Both the position numbers and the translations under genes were made by a program. Under the pieces are notes generated by a model. The model did no database searches, was not told the DNA's origin, and was given only the letters and a program-made list of their open reading frames with translations. From Aggregatilineales bacterium (GTDB taxonomy: Bacteria; Chloroflexota; Anaerolineae; Aggregatilineales; Phototrophicaceae), in assembly GCA_030834905.1 (NCBI GenBank), contig JAUQWZ010000052.1:62001-126000 (forward strand): a stretch of 64,000 nucleotides of DNA, read 5' to 3'. Every line of letters begins with the position of its first letter. The stretch's first letter is position 1. Shown here in pieces: positions 33,875-41,618 of the stretch.

Positions 33875-34240
33875 CTAGTCCTTCTTGCCGCCGAAGCCGC
33901 CGCGGCTCTTAACCTTCGGACTGTCATAGCTCCGGCTGCCGCCCGACGATTTTGGCGCTGACGACTGGCTCGAACCGCCGGAACGTCGCCCGCCAAAAAA
34001 CCCGCGCGAACGGACATTCGGGTCGTCATAGCGGGGCGATTCGCTGCCGCGCGTGCCGCCGCCGCGCCGCCCGCCAAAGAAGCCGCGTGACTGGACGTTG
34101 GGGTCGTCGTAGCGCGGCGTCTCAGAACCGTACTGATCGTAACGCCCGCCGCCGCCCATGTTCCGCATGATCATCATCAGGATGTACAGCCCCACCAGCA
34201 CGATCACGCCGAGAATACATAAGTTGATAATATTGTCCAT
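33875..34240 (-). CDS. Small membrane protein with three Gly/Arg-rich repeats
   Basis: 121 residues. One N-terminal membrane helix (IINLCILGVIVLVGLYILMMI) is followed by a tail of three imperfect repeats: ETPRYDDPNVQSRGFFGGRR, ESPRYDDPNVRSRGFFGGRR and a degenerate RSYDSPKVKSRGGFGGKK, joined by Gly/Ser linkers. The tail is strongly basic and disordered, like RGG-type nucleic-acid or phosphate-binding tails, and if the N-terminus is outside it would lie in the cytoplasm. No family recognised. AAAGG precedes the start. It follows the gene at 34253 by 12 bases, so the two form an operon. Confidence 0.75.
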   Translation of the reverse strand: MDNIINLCILGVIVLVGLYILMMIMRNMGGGGRYDQYGSETPRYDDPNVQSRGFFGGRRGGGTRGSESPRYDDPNVRSRGFFGGRRSGGSSQSSAPKSSGGSRSYDSPKVKSRGGFGGKKD

Positions 34241-34252
34241 GCCTGACCTTTC

Positions 34253-34798
34253 TCAGCGCACCTGGAACGACACCGAGTCACCAGGATTGCCGTTCACAAA
34301 CAACTGCGCCTCGTAATTACCGCTTTCAAGGACTTCCGCGCCGGTGGTGGCTTCAAAGGCGAACGCCACGCAGGTATAGTCGGCGTCTGCTGTGATCGGG
34401 TCGGTGTCTTCAATTGGCTGATCCTCAAAGTAGAGCCGCGCGAACATGTCCGTCCCTTGTGGAATGTCGCCGCTGGTCACGCCGACGTAAATCGTGTCGC
34501 CGCCGTTGAAGGTGGTCGTAGCCCCAGTTGGGCAGCCTTCGCGGTCAATGTTCGATGCCGTCACCACTGTGCCTAGCGTCGGATTGGTGACGGCTTCACC
34601 CTGGTTGGCGCTGTTCGGCGCGGTATTGACGACGGTCGGAGTCGGATCGGGCGTCTCGGCACCCCGGTTGCCAAACAACTGAAAGCCGAGAAATATCAAC
34701 ACCAGCAGCACGACCACGCCGATGGCAATCGTGCGTCCATCCAGTTTCATCCCACCGGGGTTTGTGCCCTGCGGGGTGTTAGGATCATTCGAGAACAT
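34253..34798 (-). CDS. Membrane-anchored extracellular beta-domain protein
   Basis: 181 residues. A short N-terminal cytoplasmic part (SNDPNTPQGTNPGGMKLDG), one membrane helix (IAIGVVVLLVLIFLGFQLFG), a Thr/Pro linker and a C-terminal beta-sandwich (TIYVGVTSGDIPQGTDMFARLYFEDQPI ... YEAQLFVNGNPGDSVSFQVR) with two cysteines (CPTG and YTCVAF). The final strand pattern GNYEAQLFVNG resembles small immunoglobulin-like modules. No named family. Co-transcribed with the repeat-rich protein downstream. ATG 34798 is the start; a ribosome binding site is weak (GGAGGCA about eight bases upstream). Confidence 0.78.
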   Translation of the reverse strand: MFSNDPNTPQGTNPGGMKLDGRTIAIGVVVLLVLIFLGFQLFGNRGAETPDPTPTVVNTAPNSANQGEAVTNPTLGTVVTASNIDREGCPTGATTTFNGGDTIYVGVTSGDIPQGTDMFARLYFEDQPIEDTDPITADADYTCVAFAFEATTGAEVLESGNYEAQLFVNGNPGDSVSFQVR

Positions 34799-34975
34799 AG
34801 CTGCTGTGCCTCCGTTGAGTTCATTAAAATCGTAATTAAAATTATAAGGTATCAGCCGGGTAATGTCATTAGAGTTTCATAATAAGTTGGCGGATGTCAA
34901 ATACTGCCCGGCGTGCGACTTTCCGGGCAGTCAGGGGTTCAAACAGACAGCACAGATACCGGAAAGGGATCGACA

Positions 34976-35539
34976 ATGAACGCCCCACAAACCAAAGCCG
35001 ACCTGATCGATCAGCTCGGTCAGGCGCAGCGCGACGTTGCCGCAGTGGTTGAGAGCCTGACGACCGCGCAGTTCAACAGCAGCTCGGAAGGCTGGTCGGC
35101 GGCGGGCTATCTCAAGCACCTGCTGCTCAGCGTCAAACCCTTCGTCCGGGCATTTCAGTTTCCCGCCGACCAGTTGGAGCGCCGTTTCGGTTTAGCGCAG
35201 CGCCCGTCGATGACTTACGCCGAGCTGGCGGCGGCATACGATGCCCGTCTGGCGGAAGGAATCAAGGCGGAAGACTACGACAAGGTTCTGCCCACTGAAT
35301 TTCGGATGCCCGAAGGGGTTGAAGATGAACAGGCGTATTTGCTCCAAAGCTGGAATGAGAGCAATGCCCGCCTTCTGGAGACGATTTCAGGCTGGCAGGA
35401 AGCCGATCTGGATCGCTACCAACTGCCGCATCCGGCGCTGGGCGTGCTGACGCTGCGCGAGATGCTGTTCTTTACGCTCCACCATAACACCTTACACGGG
35501 CGCGATATTAAAGAGGCGGGCAGCAGCGTTAACGCCTGA
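34976..35539 (+). CDS. DinB-superfamily protein
   Basis: 187 residues of the DinB/YfiT four-helix fold: TKADLIDQLGQAQRDVAAVVESLTTAQFN, WSAAGYLKHLLLSV (His near 49) and a C-terminal LREMLFFTLHHNTLHGRDI with the two other potential metal His. Proteins of this family are metal-binding hydrolases or thiol (bacillithiol, mycothiol) transferases; which applies is unknown. AAGG lies nine bases before ATG 34976. The 3' end overlaps the convergent prmC gene by 11 bases. Confidence 0.85.
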   Translation: MNAPQTKADLIDQLGQAQRDVAAVVESLTTAQFNSSSEGWSAAGYLKHLLLSVKPFVRAFQFPADQLERRFGLAQRPSMTYAELAAAYDARLAEGIKAEDYDKVLPTEFRMPEGVEDEQAYLLQSWNESNARLLETISGWQEADLDRYQLPHPALGVLTLREMLFFTLHHNTLHGRDIKEAGSSVNA

Positions 35540-36368
35540 TGCGCACGATACGCTCCAGACCCGCGTAGTCAGGCAGCACTTCGGCGCTGCGCGGGTGAAG
35601 GGCGTTATTGGCTGCCGAAAGCGCCGCCTCTCCCTGTCCGGCGGCGATCTCCAGCAGGATCAGAGCATCTGAAGCGCAGACGGCAGGAATCTGGCTGAGC
35701 AGGCGGCGGATCAGGCTCAGCCCATCGCCGCCGCCGTCCAGCGCCAGACGCGGCTCGTAGCGGCTGACGGCGAGCGCTGGCACTTCATCCGAAGCGATGT
35801 AGGGCAGGTTCGCCATCACCAGATTGACCTGAATGCCGCTTTCCAGCAGCGGTTCGAGCAGGTCACCCTGAAAAAACGTCACGTCAACGTGGTGGTTTTC
35901 CGCGTTGCGCCGCGCTGTGTTCAGCGCCGCCGGGCTGATATCGGTCGCGTAGACCTGCGCCCATGGCACATGCTTGGCGAAGGTCACCGCCAGCGCGCCG
36001 CTGCCAGTACCGGCGTCAACCGCCGCGATCTGCTGCCTGCCGCCTGCCCACGCCAGCGCCTGTTCGAGCAAAAGCTCAGTTTCGGGGCGCGGAATCAGCA
36101 CGTCGGGCGTGACGAGCAGCTCCAGATCGTAGAAGCCGCGCCGCCCAAGAATGTAGGGGATCGGCTCGCCCTGCGCCGCCCGTCCGATCCACGACTCCAG
36201 CCTGTTTAGCTGCTCATTGGTGAGCGCCTGATCGCCATGCGCCAGCAGATAGGCGCGATTTACGCCCAGGATTTCCCCCAGCAGCATATCGGCGTCCAGC
36301 GCTGGCGATTCAGATATCGGACGCAGTCGTTGGACGGCGGCGAGGCGGACGGCGGCAATGGTGCTCAT
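35529..36368 (-). CDS. prmC: Release factor glutamine methyltransferase
   Basis: 279 residues. N-terminal helical domain (about 1-75), GRRGFYDLELLVTPDVLIPRPETELL (77-100) linking to the Rossmann methyltransferase with motif I DAGTGSG (118-124) and the catalytic NLPY (187-190), the NPPY variant that holds the target glutamine. It methylates the GGQ glutamine of peptide release factors such as PrfA, encoded at the right end of this window. In many bacteria prmC follows prfA directly; here they are 27 kb apart. Start at ATG 36368 behind GGGAA. Confidence 0.93.
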   Translation of the reverse strand: MSTIAAVRLAAVQRLRPISESPALDADMLLGEILGVNRAYLLAHGDQALTNEQLNRLESWIGRAAQGEPIPYILGRRGFYDLELLVTPDVLIPRPETELLLEQALAWAGGRQQIAAVDAGTGSGALAVTFAKHVPWAQVYATDISPAALNTARRNAENHHVDVTFFQGDLLEPLLESGIQVNLVMANLPYIASDEVPALAVSRYEPRLALDGGGDGLSLIRRLLSQIPAVCASDALILLEIAAGQGEAALSAANNALHPRSAEVLPDYAGLERIVRIRR

Positions 36369-36452
36369 GAAGTTTCCCAGTCGAATTTGCATCGCGGGCA
36401 ATTATAGCGCGTCGCTGCCGCCTGATTTGCGGGGAATGGGGAAAATCGCGGT

Positions 36453-36476
36453 GACAGTGGGTTTAAACCCACTGTC
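36453..36476. repeat. 24-base perfect palindrome (GACAGTGGG type)
   Basis: Arms GACAGTGGGTTT and AAACCCACTGTC form a perfect palindrome upstream of prmC. A variant with the central GTTTAAAC changed to CTTAAG occurs at 55804-55827. Confidence 0.85.
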
Positions 36477-36630
36477 AAGACGGCTGCTGTATCCTTACAA
36501 TTCCCCACTCCCGACTTGCGCCAGAATTACCCCTTGACTGCAAATTTGTTGTAAAATACTTGCGCAAAATAAATTCTATGCTATAGTCGTTTATTAACAT
36601 CTTAATTTAACCGCACTAAGGAGACATCTC

Positions 36631-36894
36631 ATGGATATTGTCAACATTATCGCGTGGATCGTTGTCGGTGCGATTGCGGGCTGGCTTGCCAGCATCGTAA
36701 TGAAGACCAATGCCTCTCAGGGGCTGCTCACAGATATCATCGTGGGTATCATCGGCGGTTTCCTGGGCGGGATTATCCTGAATGCCCTGGGAGTTGGTGG
36801 TGAGGTTACCGGGTTTAACCTGACCAGTGTTCTGGTAGCGTTCATCGGCGCGGTGGTGCTGCTGGGACTGCTGCGTCTGATCCGCCGGGCATAA
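36631..36894 (+). CDS. GlsB/YeaQ/YmgE-family stress membrane protein
   Basis: 87 residues with three membrane segments and the glycine-rich family pattern IIAWIVVGAIAGWLASIVMKT, TDIIVGIIGGFLGGIILNALG and FIGAVVLLGLLRLIRR. These small proteins (transglycosylase-associated family) are induced by general stress in many bacteria; their molecular role is unknown. AAGGAG lies seven bases before ATG 36631. A TATAGT at 36582 with TTGCGC at 36560 could be its promoter. It is followed by a clear terminator. Confidence 0.92.
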   Translation: MDIVNIIAWIVVGAIAGWLASIVMKTNASQGLLTDIIVGIIGGFLGGIILNALGVGGEVTGFNLTSVLVAFIGAVVLLGLLRLIRRA

Positions 36895-36935
36895 CCTTGT
36901 TCATAAACCTCATAATCTTATACTGACAGCATAAA

Positions 36936-36966
36936 GCGGCGGCTCATCTGAGACGCCGTTTTTTTG
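36936..36966 (+). terminator. Rho-independent terminator after the GlsB-type gene
   Basis: Stem CGGCG-CTC with loop ATCT and GAG-CGCCG, followed by seven T (36937-36965). Confidence 0.8.
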
Positions 36967-36981
36967 TTTGGCTGGAACAGC

Positions 36982-37014
36982 AAAAAAGGGCTGACCCTAT
37001 AACAGAGCCAGCCC
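36982..37014 (-). terminator. Rho-independent terminator after trxB
   Basis: On the reverse strand GGGCTG (37014-37009) pairs with CAGCCC (36993-36988) and is followed by six T. It closes the sigma/anti-sigma/trxB unit. Confidence 0.7.
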
Positions 37015-37044
37015 CCATGCCTCGTGATTACGAATACTGCGGGT

Positions 37045-38019
37045 TTACGATTCGACTGCTGCCTCGACCGGTTCATCCAGCGGCTGAAGCTGGTCTTCGC
37101 GCTCGCCCAGCCAGTTGACCGCCACCAGCGCCGCCGATGCGCCCTGTCCCGCCGCCGTAATTGCCTGCCGGAAGATGTTGTCGTGAATTTCGCCGCCCGC
37201 GAACACGCCGTCGATATTGGTGCGGAAGCGGTCGTCTACGATGACATATCCCTGCGGATCGGTGATGAGCTGGCTGTTGAAGATGACGCTGTTGGGATCG
37301 TAGCCGATGAAGACGAACACGCCGTCGGTCGGCTTATCGGATACTTCGCCGGTCTTGACGTTCCGCAGCGCCACCGCCTGAACCTGCCCGTCCTCACCCT
37401 TAATTTCGTCCACCACCGAATCATAGATGAAGTGGATGCGCGGGTTGGCGAAGGCGCGCGTTTGCAGCGCCACGCTCGCTCGCAGCGTATCGCGCCGGTG
37501 AATGACGGTGACGCTGCTGGCGAACTTGGTCAGGAAGATGGCTTCCTGAAGCGCCGAGTCACCGCCGCCCACGACGACGATATCCTTGCCGCGGAAGAAG
37601 TAGCCATCGCAGGTGGCGCAGTAGCTGACGCCGCGCCCGATGTTTTCATCCTCACCGGGAATGCCCAGCTTGCGTGGGCTGGCGCCGATGGTGACGATCA
37701 CGCTGTCTGCCAGATATTCGTTGTTCTGCGTTTTGACGCGAAACGGCGTGCCGGTGGTGAAATCCACGTCGGTAACCAGGTCATAGTCGAACCTGGTGCC
37801 GAAGCGCTCCGCCTGCGCCCGCATTCTCTCCGCCAGTTCGGGACCGTTTACGCCCTCTGGAAAGCCGGGAAAGTTATCGACGTCATGGGTGGTGGCAATC
37901 TGCCCGCCGATCTGCATTCCCGTGATGACGACGGTGCTCAACTGCGCCCGCGACGTGTAAAGGGCTGCCGTCAGCCCGGCAGGACCGGAGCCAATGACGA
38001 CGACTCGTACCTTTTCCAT
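37045..38019 (-). CDS. trxB: Thioredoxin reductase
   Basis: 324 residues. FAD-binding GSGPAG at 10-15, redox-active CATC at 134-137 in SYCATCDGYFF, NADPH-binding VVGGGDSALQEA (about 151-162), and the C-terminal GVFAGGEI FAD motif. It passes electrons from NADPH to thioredoxin, keeping cytoplasmic thiols reduced. The stretch AAGGAGG-like GGGATTCATAAG before ATG 38019 is weak. It lies 24 bases after the zinc anti-sigma gene in the same direction, which suggests that the sigma factor upstream controls it. Confidence 0.96.
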   Translation of the reverse strand: MEKVRVVVIGSGPAGLTAALYTSRAQLSTVVITGMQIGGQIATTHDVDNFPGFPEGVNGPELAERMRAQAERFGTRFDYDLVTDVDFTTGTPFRVKTQNNEYLADSVIVTIGASPRKLGIPGEDENIGRGVSYCATCDGYFFRGKDIVVVGGGDSALQEAIFLTKFASSVTVIHRRDTLRASVALQTRAFANPRIHFIYDSVVDEIKGEDGQVQAVALRNVKTGEVSDKPTDGVFVFIGYDPNSVIFNSQLITDPQGYVIVDDRFRTNIDGVFAGGEIHDNIFRQAITAAGQGASAALVAVNWLGEREDQLQPLDEPVEAAVES

Positions 38020-38043
38020 TTCTTATGAATCCCTCCGTACCGA

Positions 38044-38295
38044 TTAATCCAGTTTTGAGAGCTGTCCGTTGAGATCTGCCCGCATAATGCACAGCAGCGC
38101 CTGATATTCTTCGCGGCAGTCCGCGCAGCAGCGGAGATGATCCTCAACAGCCGGCAAAAGCTGTTCGACCTCCACGCCGGAGGTGACCATATCTGCCAGG
38201 CAGCTTAACTGCTGGCAGCAGGTTTCACAATCGATACAGTTTTCCTGATGGTCTACAAATATCGAGTTAATCAGTTTGTGCAGTTGCTCGTCCAC
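38044..38295 (-). CDS. Cysteine-rich zinc anti-sigma factor (ZAS type)
   Basis: 83 residues, nine of them Cys (20, 23, 26, 27, 32, 56, 57, 60, 69). The zinc motif H-x3-C-x2-C is at His53, Cys57, Cys60 (EDHLRCCADCREE), the hallmark of zinc-binding anti-sigma proteins such as RsrA, in which oxidation of these thiols frees the sigma factor. An additional N-terminal Cys cluster (CIDCETCCQQLSC) could give a second metal or redox centre. It lies between the sigma-factor gene and trxB, the arrangement expected for a thiol-stress switch. The function is inferred from motif and context. Confidence 0.78.
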   Translation of the reverse strand: MDEQLHKLINSIFVDHQENCIDCETCCQQLSCLADMVTSGVEVEQLLPAVEDHLRCCADCREEYQALLCIMRADLNGQLSKLD

Positions 38296-38386
38296 AGGGT
38301 CGATCCATCGTTCTCTTAGATATTATTCTGACGCGCGGTAACGCTGTAATCTTACTGCCAGAACTGGCGGGCGAATACTTGCTGGC

Positions 38387-39055
38387 TTATCCTTGAAACA
38401 GGTTCATCATATACTCAAGTGACAATCCCTGCGATTCAAGGTAGGCGCGCAGCTTGCGGCGGGCGTCGTGGATCAGCTTGTAGAGCGCGTTGCGGTTGGT
38501 GTCCATCTGCTCGGCGACCACATCCAGCGGCACGCCGTGAATGGCGACGGCGATCAGCGCCCGAAGCTGGCGCTCGGTCAGCGCGTTATCGAGCGCGGCT
38601 TGAATTTTCGCCAGCACTTCGGCTTGCTCGGCAGAGCGTTCGGGACCCGTGGGCGGCGTGCCGCTGACCGGGTTGGAAGTCGCCGGCAGCAGATCGCCGT
38701 TGGCGGTCAGGCTGTCGAGGCTGAAGTCTTTATAGCGCGCGCGGCGTAAATCGCTGATAGCCACGCGGACGGCGATCCGGGTCGCCCAGGTGGTGAACAG
38801 GCTGTCGCCGCGAAAACTGTCGAGATTGTCCATCACCCGCAGAACCGAATCCTGCGCCAGATCTTCTGCCATTTGCGTGAGTTCGCGCTGAGACAGATAG
38901 GTCAGGTCGCTGCGCTCGCGGCTCAGATAATAGAAGATGCCGCGTTGAAGGCGATCCTTCAAATCCAGCAGCGCCCGTTCCTGCGCTTCGCCGTCGCCGC
39001 GCAGGTCGGCAAGCCACTGTTCGTTGGTTCTGTCTGTTGTCATGAATGCTGTCAT
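38387..39055 (-). CDS. ECF-type RNA polymerase sigma factor
   Basis: About 222 residues. Region 2 is LTQMAEDLAQDSVLRVMDNLDSFRGDSLFTTWATRIAVRVAISDLRRARYKD, with the typical DSFRG...FTTWATRIA pattern for -10 recognition and core binding; region 4 is LDNALTERQLRALIAVAIHGVPLDVVAEQMDTNRNALYKLIHDARRKLRAYL. The open frame extends further upstream but without coding character; ATG 39055 or 39043 are the likely starts, neither with a strong ribosome binding site. Upstream gene of the anti-sigma/trxB cluster, 91 bases from the anti-sigma start. Confidence 0.9.
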   Translation of the reverse strand: MTAFMTTDRTNEQWLADLRGDGEAQERALLDLKDRLQRGIFYYLSRERSDLTYLSQRELTQMAEDLAQDSVLRVMDNLDSFRGDSLFTTWATRIAVRVAISDLRRARYKDFSLDSLTANGDLLPATSNPVSGTPPTGPERSAEQAEVLAKIQAALDNALTERQLRALIAVAIHGVPLDVVAEQMDTNRNALYKLIHDARRKLRAYLESQGLSLEYMMNLFQG

Positions 39056-39180
39056 TGTGGTGTGCCAACACGAAAGTCTGAGATGATAACATGGGCGGTG
39101 ACAAGCTTCGAAAAGTGGACTTATTCGCCAATGACACGTTTCGTTAATCCGCAATTTCGTAAATACTGCCCATATATTGA

Positions 39181-39208
39181 TTGACAACGTTTCATAAATA
39201 CTTATACT
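39181..39208 (+). promoter_or_regulatory. Promoter of the second TetR gene
   Basis: TTGACA (39181-39186), a 16-base spacer and TATACT (39203-39208). The leader of about 65 bases contains a GGTTGGG/CCCAACC hairpin (39243-39268) just before the ribosome binding site GAGG. Confidence 0.75.
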
Positions 39209-39234
39209 GAGTACATATTTAGCCTCAGTATGAG
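39201..39234. promoter_or_regulatory. Inverted-repeat operator over the -10 box
   Basis: CTTATACTGAG (39201-39211) and CTCAGTATGAG (39224-39234) are inverted copies with one mismatch around a 12-base spacer. The left arm contains the whole -10 box, so binding would block the promoter. The TetR protein encoded just downstream is the natural candidate. Confidence 0.7.
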
Positions 39235-39282
39235 TTTTCGGGGTTGGGGTGAGCTTACGCTCCCAACCTGAGGTTGTTCAGG

Positions 39283-39903
39283 ATGGCGGTCACATACAAC
39301 GAGCTTCCGCTGCGCGAGCGCAACCGGCAGCGCACCAAACAACGTCTCATTGCGTCGGCGCTGGAACTGTTTTTTCGGCAGGGTTACGGCAGCACGACGA
39401 TGGACGAGATCGCTGAACTGGCGGAAGTCAGCCGGGCGACGTTATTCAACTACTTTCCGACAAAAGGCTCGCTCTTTCTGCCGTTTGCGACCGAAATTTT
39501 CGTGACTCGCATTCAGCCTGAACTGACCGAGTATCTGAGCCGCAGTCCGAGCGCCATCGAAGCACTGCGATTCTTCTTCATGAATATCCAGTCGGAACTG
39601 CTGGCTGTTTCCGGCATCGAGCAGGCGCTGAAAGAAGAGTTTCTACGCCCAAAAGCCTTCGCTCCGGAGTCTCTGTCGGATGATATGGGATTTCTGAACT
39701 GCCTGACTGAAATCCTGACCTATGGACGGGAACGGGGTGAAGTTCGTTTTGATATGCCTGCCGAGGCACTGGGACGCTTCATCGGCGCGCTGTATTTCTC
39801 CGTTTTTTACACTGTGATCGTCCAAGTAGAAGTGACCGATTACCTGGTAGAAATTGATCGCCTCCTCAGCTTTATTCATACTGGCATCCAGACATCAAAC
39901 TGA
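39283..39903 (+). CDS. TetR/AcrR-family regulator
   Basis: 206 residues. DNA-binding helix-turn-helix RQRTKQRLIASALELFFRQGYGSTTMDEIAELAEVSRATLFNYFPTKGSLF (about 14-64) is a textbook TetR domain with the FNYFPTK signature. The C-terminal ligand-binding half has no recognised subfamily. ATG 39283 has GAGG nine bases upstream. It probably autoregulates through the operator at 39201-39234, and the operator's other side faces the sigma-factor gene, whose transcription it could also affect. Confidence 0.92.
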   Translation: MAVTYNELPLRERNRQRTKQRLIASALELFFRQGYGSTTMDEIAELAEVSRATLFNYFPTKGSLFLPFATEIFVTRIQPELTEYLSRSPSAIEALRFFFMNIQSELLAVSGIEQALKEEFLRPKAFAPESLSDDMGFLNCLTEILTYGRERGEVRFDMPAEALGRFIGALYFSVFYTVIVQVEVTDYLVEIDRLLSFIHTGIQTSN

Positions 39904-39919
39904 AAGCGTTGATACATCG

Positions 39920-40294
39920 ATGCAAGCACTGATTGCAACCACCAACCAAAGTCTGCTGGCGGAAGTCCGGGCGGCATGTGCCAAAGCCACCATGTCCCTG
40001 ACTGCTGTCGCCAGCGTTTACGAGGCTGCTCAGATACTGAAGAGCGATCAGCGGACGGACATTCTCCTGCTGGATCTATCAATGGGACATGCGCTGGATT
40101 TTATCAGGGATATGAAATCACACGCCCGGTTTTCAGATGTGCCGGTCGTCGTCCTCATTGATGATCCTGACCCGGAACGTATCAAACCGGCGCTGGAAGC
40201 AGGCGCGGATCGCTGGCTGACGACTGCCTTTGTTCGCACCCGCCTGCTGAGCGTGATTAAGTCGTTTGCGGACACGACAACCTCCTCAACCTGA
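39920..40294 (+). CDS. Degenerate stand-alone receiver domain
   Basis: 124 residues with the secondary-structure pattern of a response-regulator receiver. The phosphorylatable position is kept in TDILLLDLSM, and DVPVVVLIDD corresponds to strand 4. However, the acidic pair that normally follows strand 1 is absent (MQALIATTNQSLL), and the conserved Lys-Pro after strand 5 is replaced (DRWLTTAFVRT instead of LTKPF). It is therefore likely a pseudo-receiver that signals by binding rather than phosphorylation. No output domain. It begins 16 bases after the TetR stop codon, so it is probably in the same transcript. Confidence 0.72.
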   Translation: MQALIATTNQSLLAEVRAACAKATMSLTAVASVYEAAQILKSDQRTDILLLDLSMGHALDFIRDMKSHARFSDVPVVVLIDDPDPERIKPALEAGADRWLTTAFVRTRLLSVIKSFADTTTSST

Positions 40295-40390
40295 GCGGAA
40301 GGGCGCAGAGTCAGCCGTTCCAGAAGCGAGTGATCTGATTTGCTTCTATAATGAACGCAGCACATCGTTACGCACAATCAGAGGACAGCA

Positions 40391-41605
40391 ATGCCAAAGG
40401 CGCTGTTTTTTAACGTTCCGGCACATGGACACGTCAATCCGTCGCTGCCGCTGGTGGCGGAACTCGTCCGGCGCGGGCATCAGATCATCTATTTCGTCAC
40501 TGAGAGTTATCGCGCGAAAGTTGAAGCCACAGGCGCAGCTTTCCAGCCGTACCCGTCCATTGATGACGATTACTTTGACGGACCTGGGCTGAATGGCAGC
40601 TGCCCCCAGAAAGCTGCTCATCACCTCATTACAACGGCGGCAGCGATTCTGCCCGAACTGATCGAAATCACGCGCGAGGCGCAGCCCGATTACATTCTCT
40701 TCGACGGCATGTGCGCCTGGGGACAAATACTGCCGCACATCGTCGGACTGCCATCGGTGGCTTCGCTGTCGCTGATGGCAATGCCGTCGCCGCGCAGCAT
40801 GATGAATATGCAAACGCTGCGGGTAATTTTCCCTATGCTGATGCGCGATTTTGGTGCGGGGTTGCAAGCCAGCCAAACCGCGCGGGCGCTGGCAAAGAAA
40901 TACAACATTCCTCCGCTTGGCGCGACCAGCATCATGAATGGGCTGGGGGATATTTCCATCAGCTATACGTCTGATTATTTTCAGCCCCATGCCAGCACGA
41001 TGTCTGACAGCGTGCGCTTTGTCGGGCGGATCATGGATGAAAACCACGCGGACGACTCCTTTTCGTTTGAGCGGGTACAGAATCGACCATTGATTTACGT
41101 CTCTCTGGGGTCGCTCATCAACGAGAATGAGGCATTCTTCCGCGCATGTATCGAAGCGTTCAGGGGAAGCGATTATTTCGTGCTGATGAGTACCGGCAAC
41201 GGGATCAGTCCTGAAGCGTTCGGCGCGCTGCCTGAGAATATCGCGATCCATGCGTGGGTCGCGCAGCTTGAGGTGCTGAAGCGCGCGGGGTTGTTCATCA
41301 CCCATGCCGGGCTGGGAAGCGTGCATGATGGCTTGTATTTCGGCGTGCCGCTGCTGCTCGTGCCGCAGCAGGCGGAACAGACGCTGATCGCGCTGCGCGT
41401 GGTCGAACTGGGGGCGGGACTGATGCTTGAAAGTGCAGAGGTCAACCCGGAGAGCCTTCGGACTAATGCAGCGCGCCTGCTGACCGACTCGCGCTTTAAG
41501 CGGGAAGCCGTCCGCGTCGGCGAGACTTTCCGCGCTGCCGGGGGTGTGGCGCGAGCAGCAGACGAAATTGAAGCGCTGCTGCGGAAGCGCAGCAACGGCA
41601 GTTGA
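40391..41605 (+). CDS. MGT/UGT-type glycosyltransferase (GT1)
   Basis: 404 residues of the GT-B fold. N-terminal FFNVPAHGHVNPSLPLVAELVRRGHQIIY gives the acceptor domain and catalytic His (His12 or 14), and the C-terminal nucleotide-sugar site is ITHAGLGSVHDGLYFGVPLLLVPQQAEQ, matching the HxGxGS...GxPxxxxPxxxEQ signature of macrolide-type glycosyltransferases. It would attach a sugar to a small hydrophobic molecule such as a macrolide or lipid; target unknown. GAGGA lies eight bases before ATG 40391. Thirteen bases separate it from the MocR gene that follows, so the regulator may control it. Confidence 0.92.
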   Translation: MPKALFFNVPAHGHVNPSLPLVAELVRRGHQIIYFVTESYRAKVEATGAAFQPYPSIDDDYFDGPGLNGSCPQKAAHHLITTAAAILPELIEITREAQPDYILFDGMCAWGQILPHIVGLPSVASLSLMAMPSPRSMMNMQTLRVIFPMLMRDFGAGLQASQTARALAKKYNIPPLGATSIMNGLGDISISYTSDYFQPHASTMSDSVRFVGRIMDENHADDSFSFERVQNRPLIYVSLGSLINENEAFFRACIEAFRGSDYFVLMSTGNGISPEAFGALPENIAIHAWVAQLEVLKRAGLFITHAGLGSVHDGLYFGVPLLLVPQQAEQTLIALRVVELGAGLMLESAEVNPESLRTNAARLLTDSRFKREAVRVGETFRAAGGVARAADEIEALLRKRSNGS

Positions 41606-41618
41606 CCAGGCTTCAACC

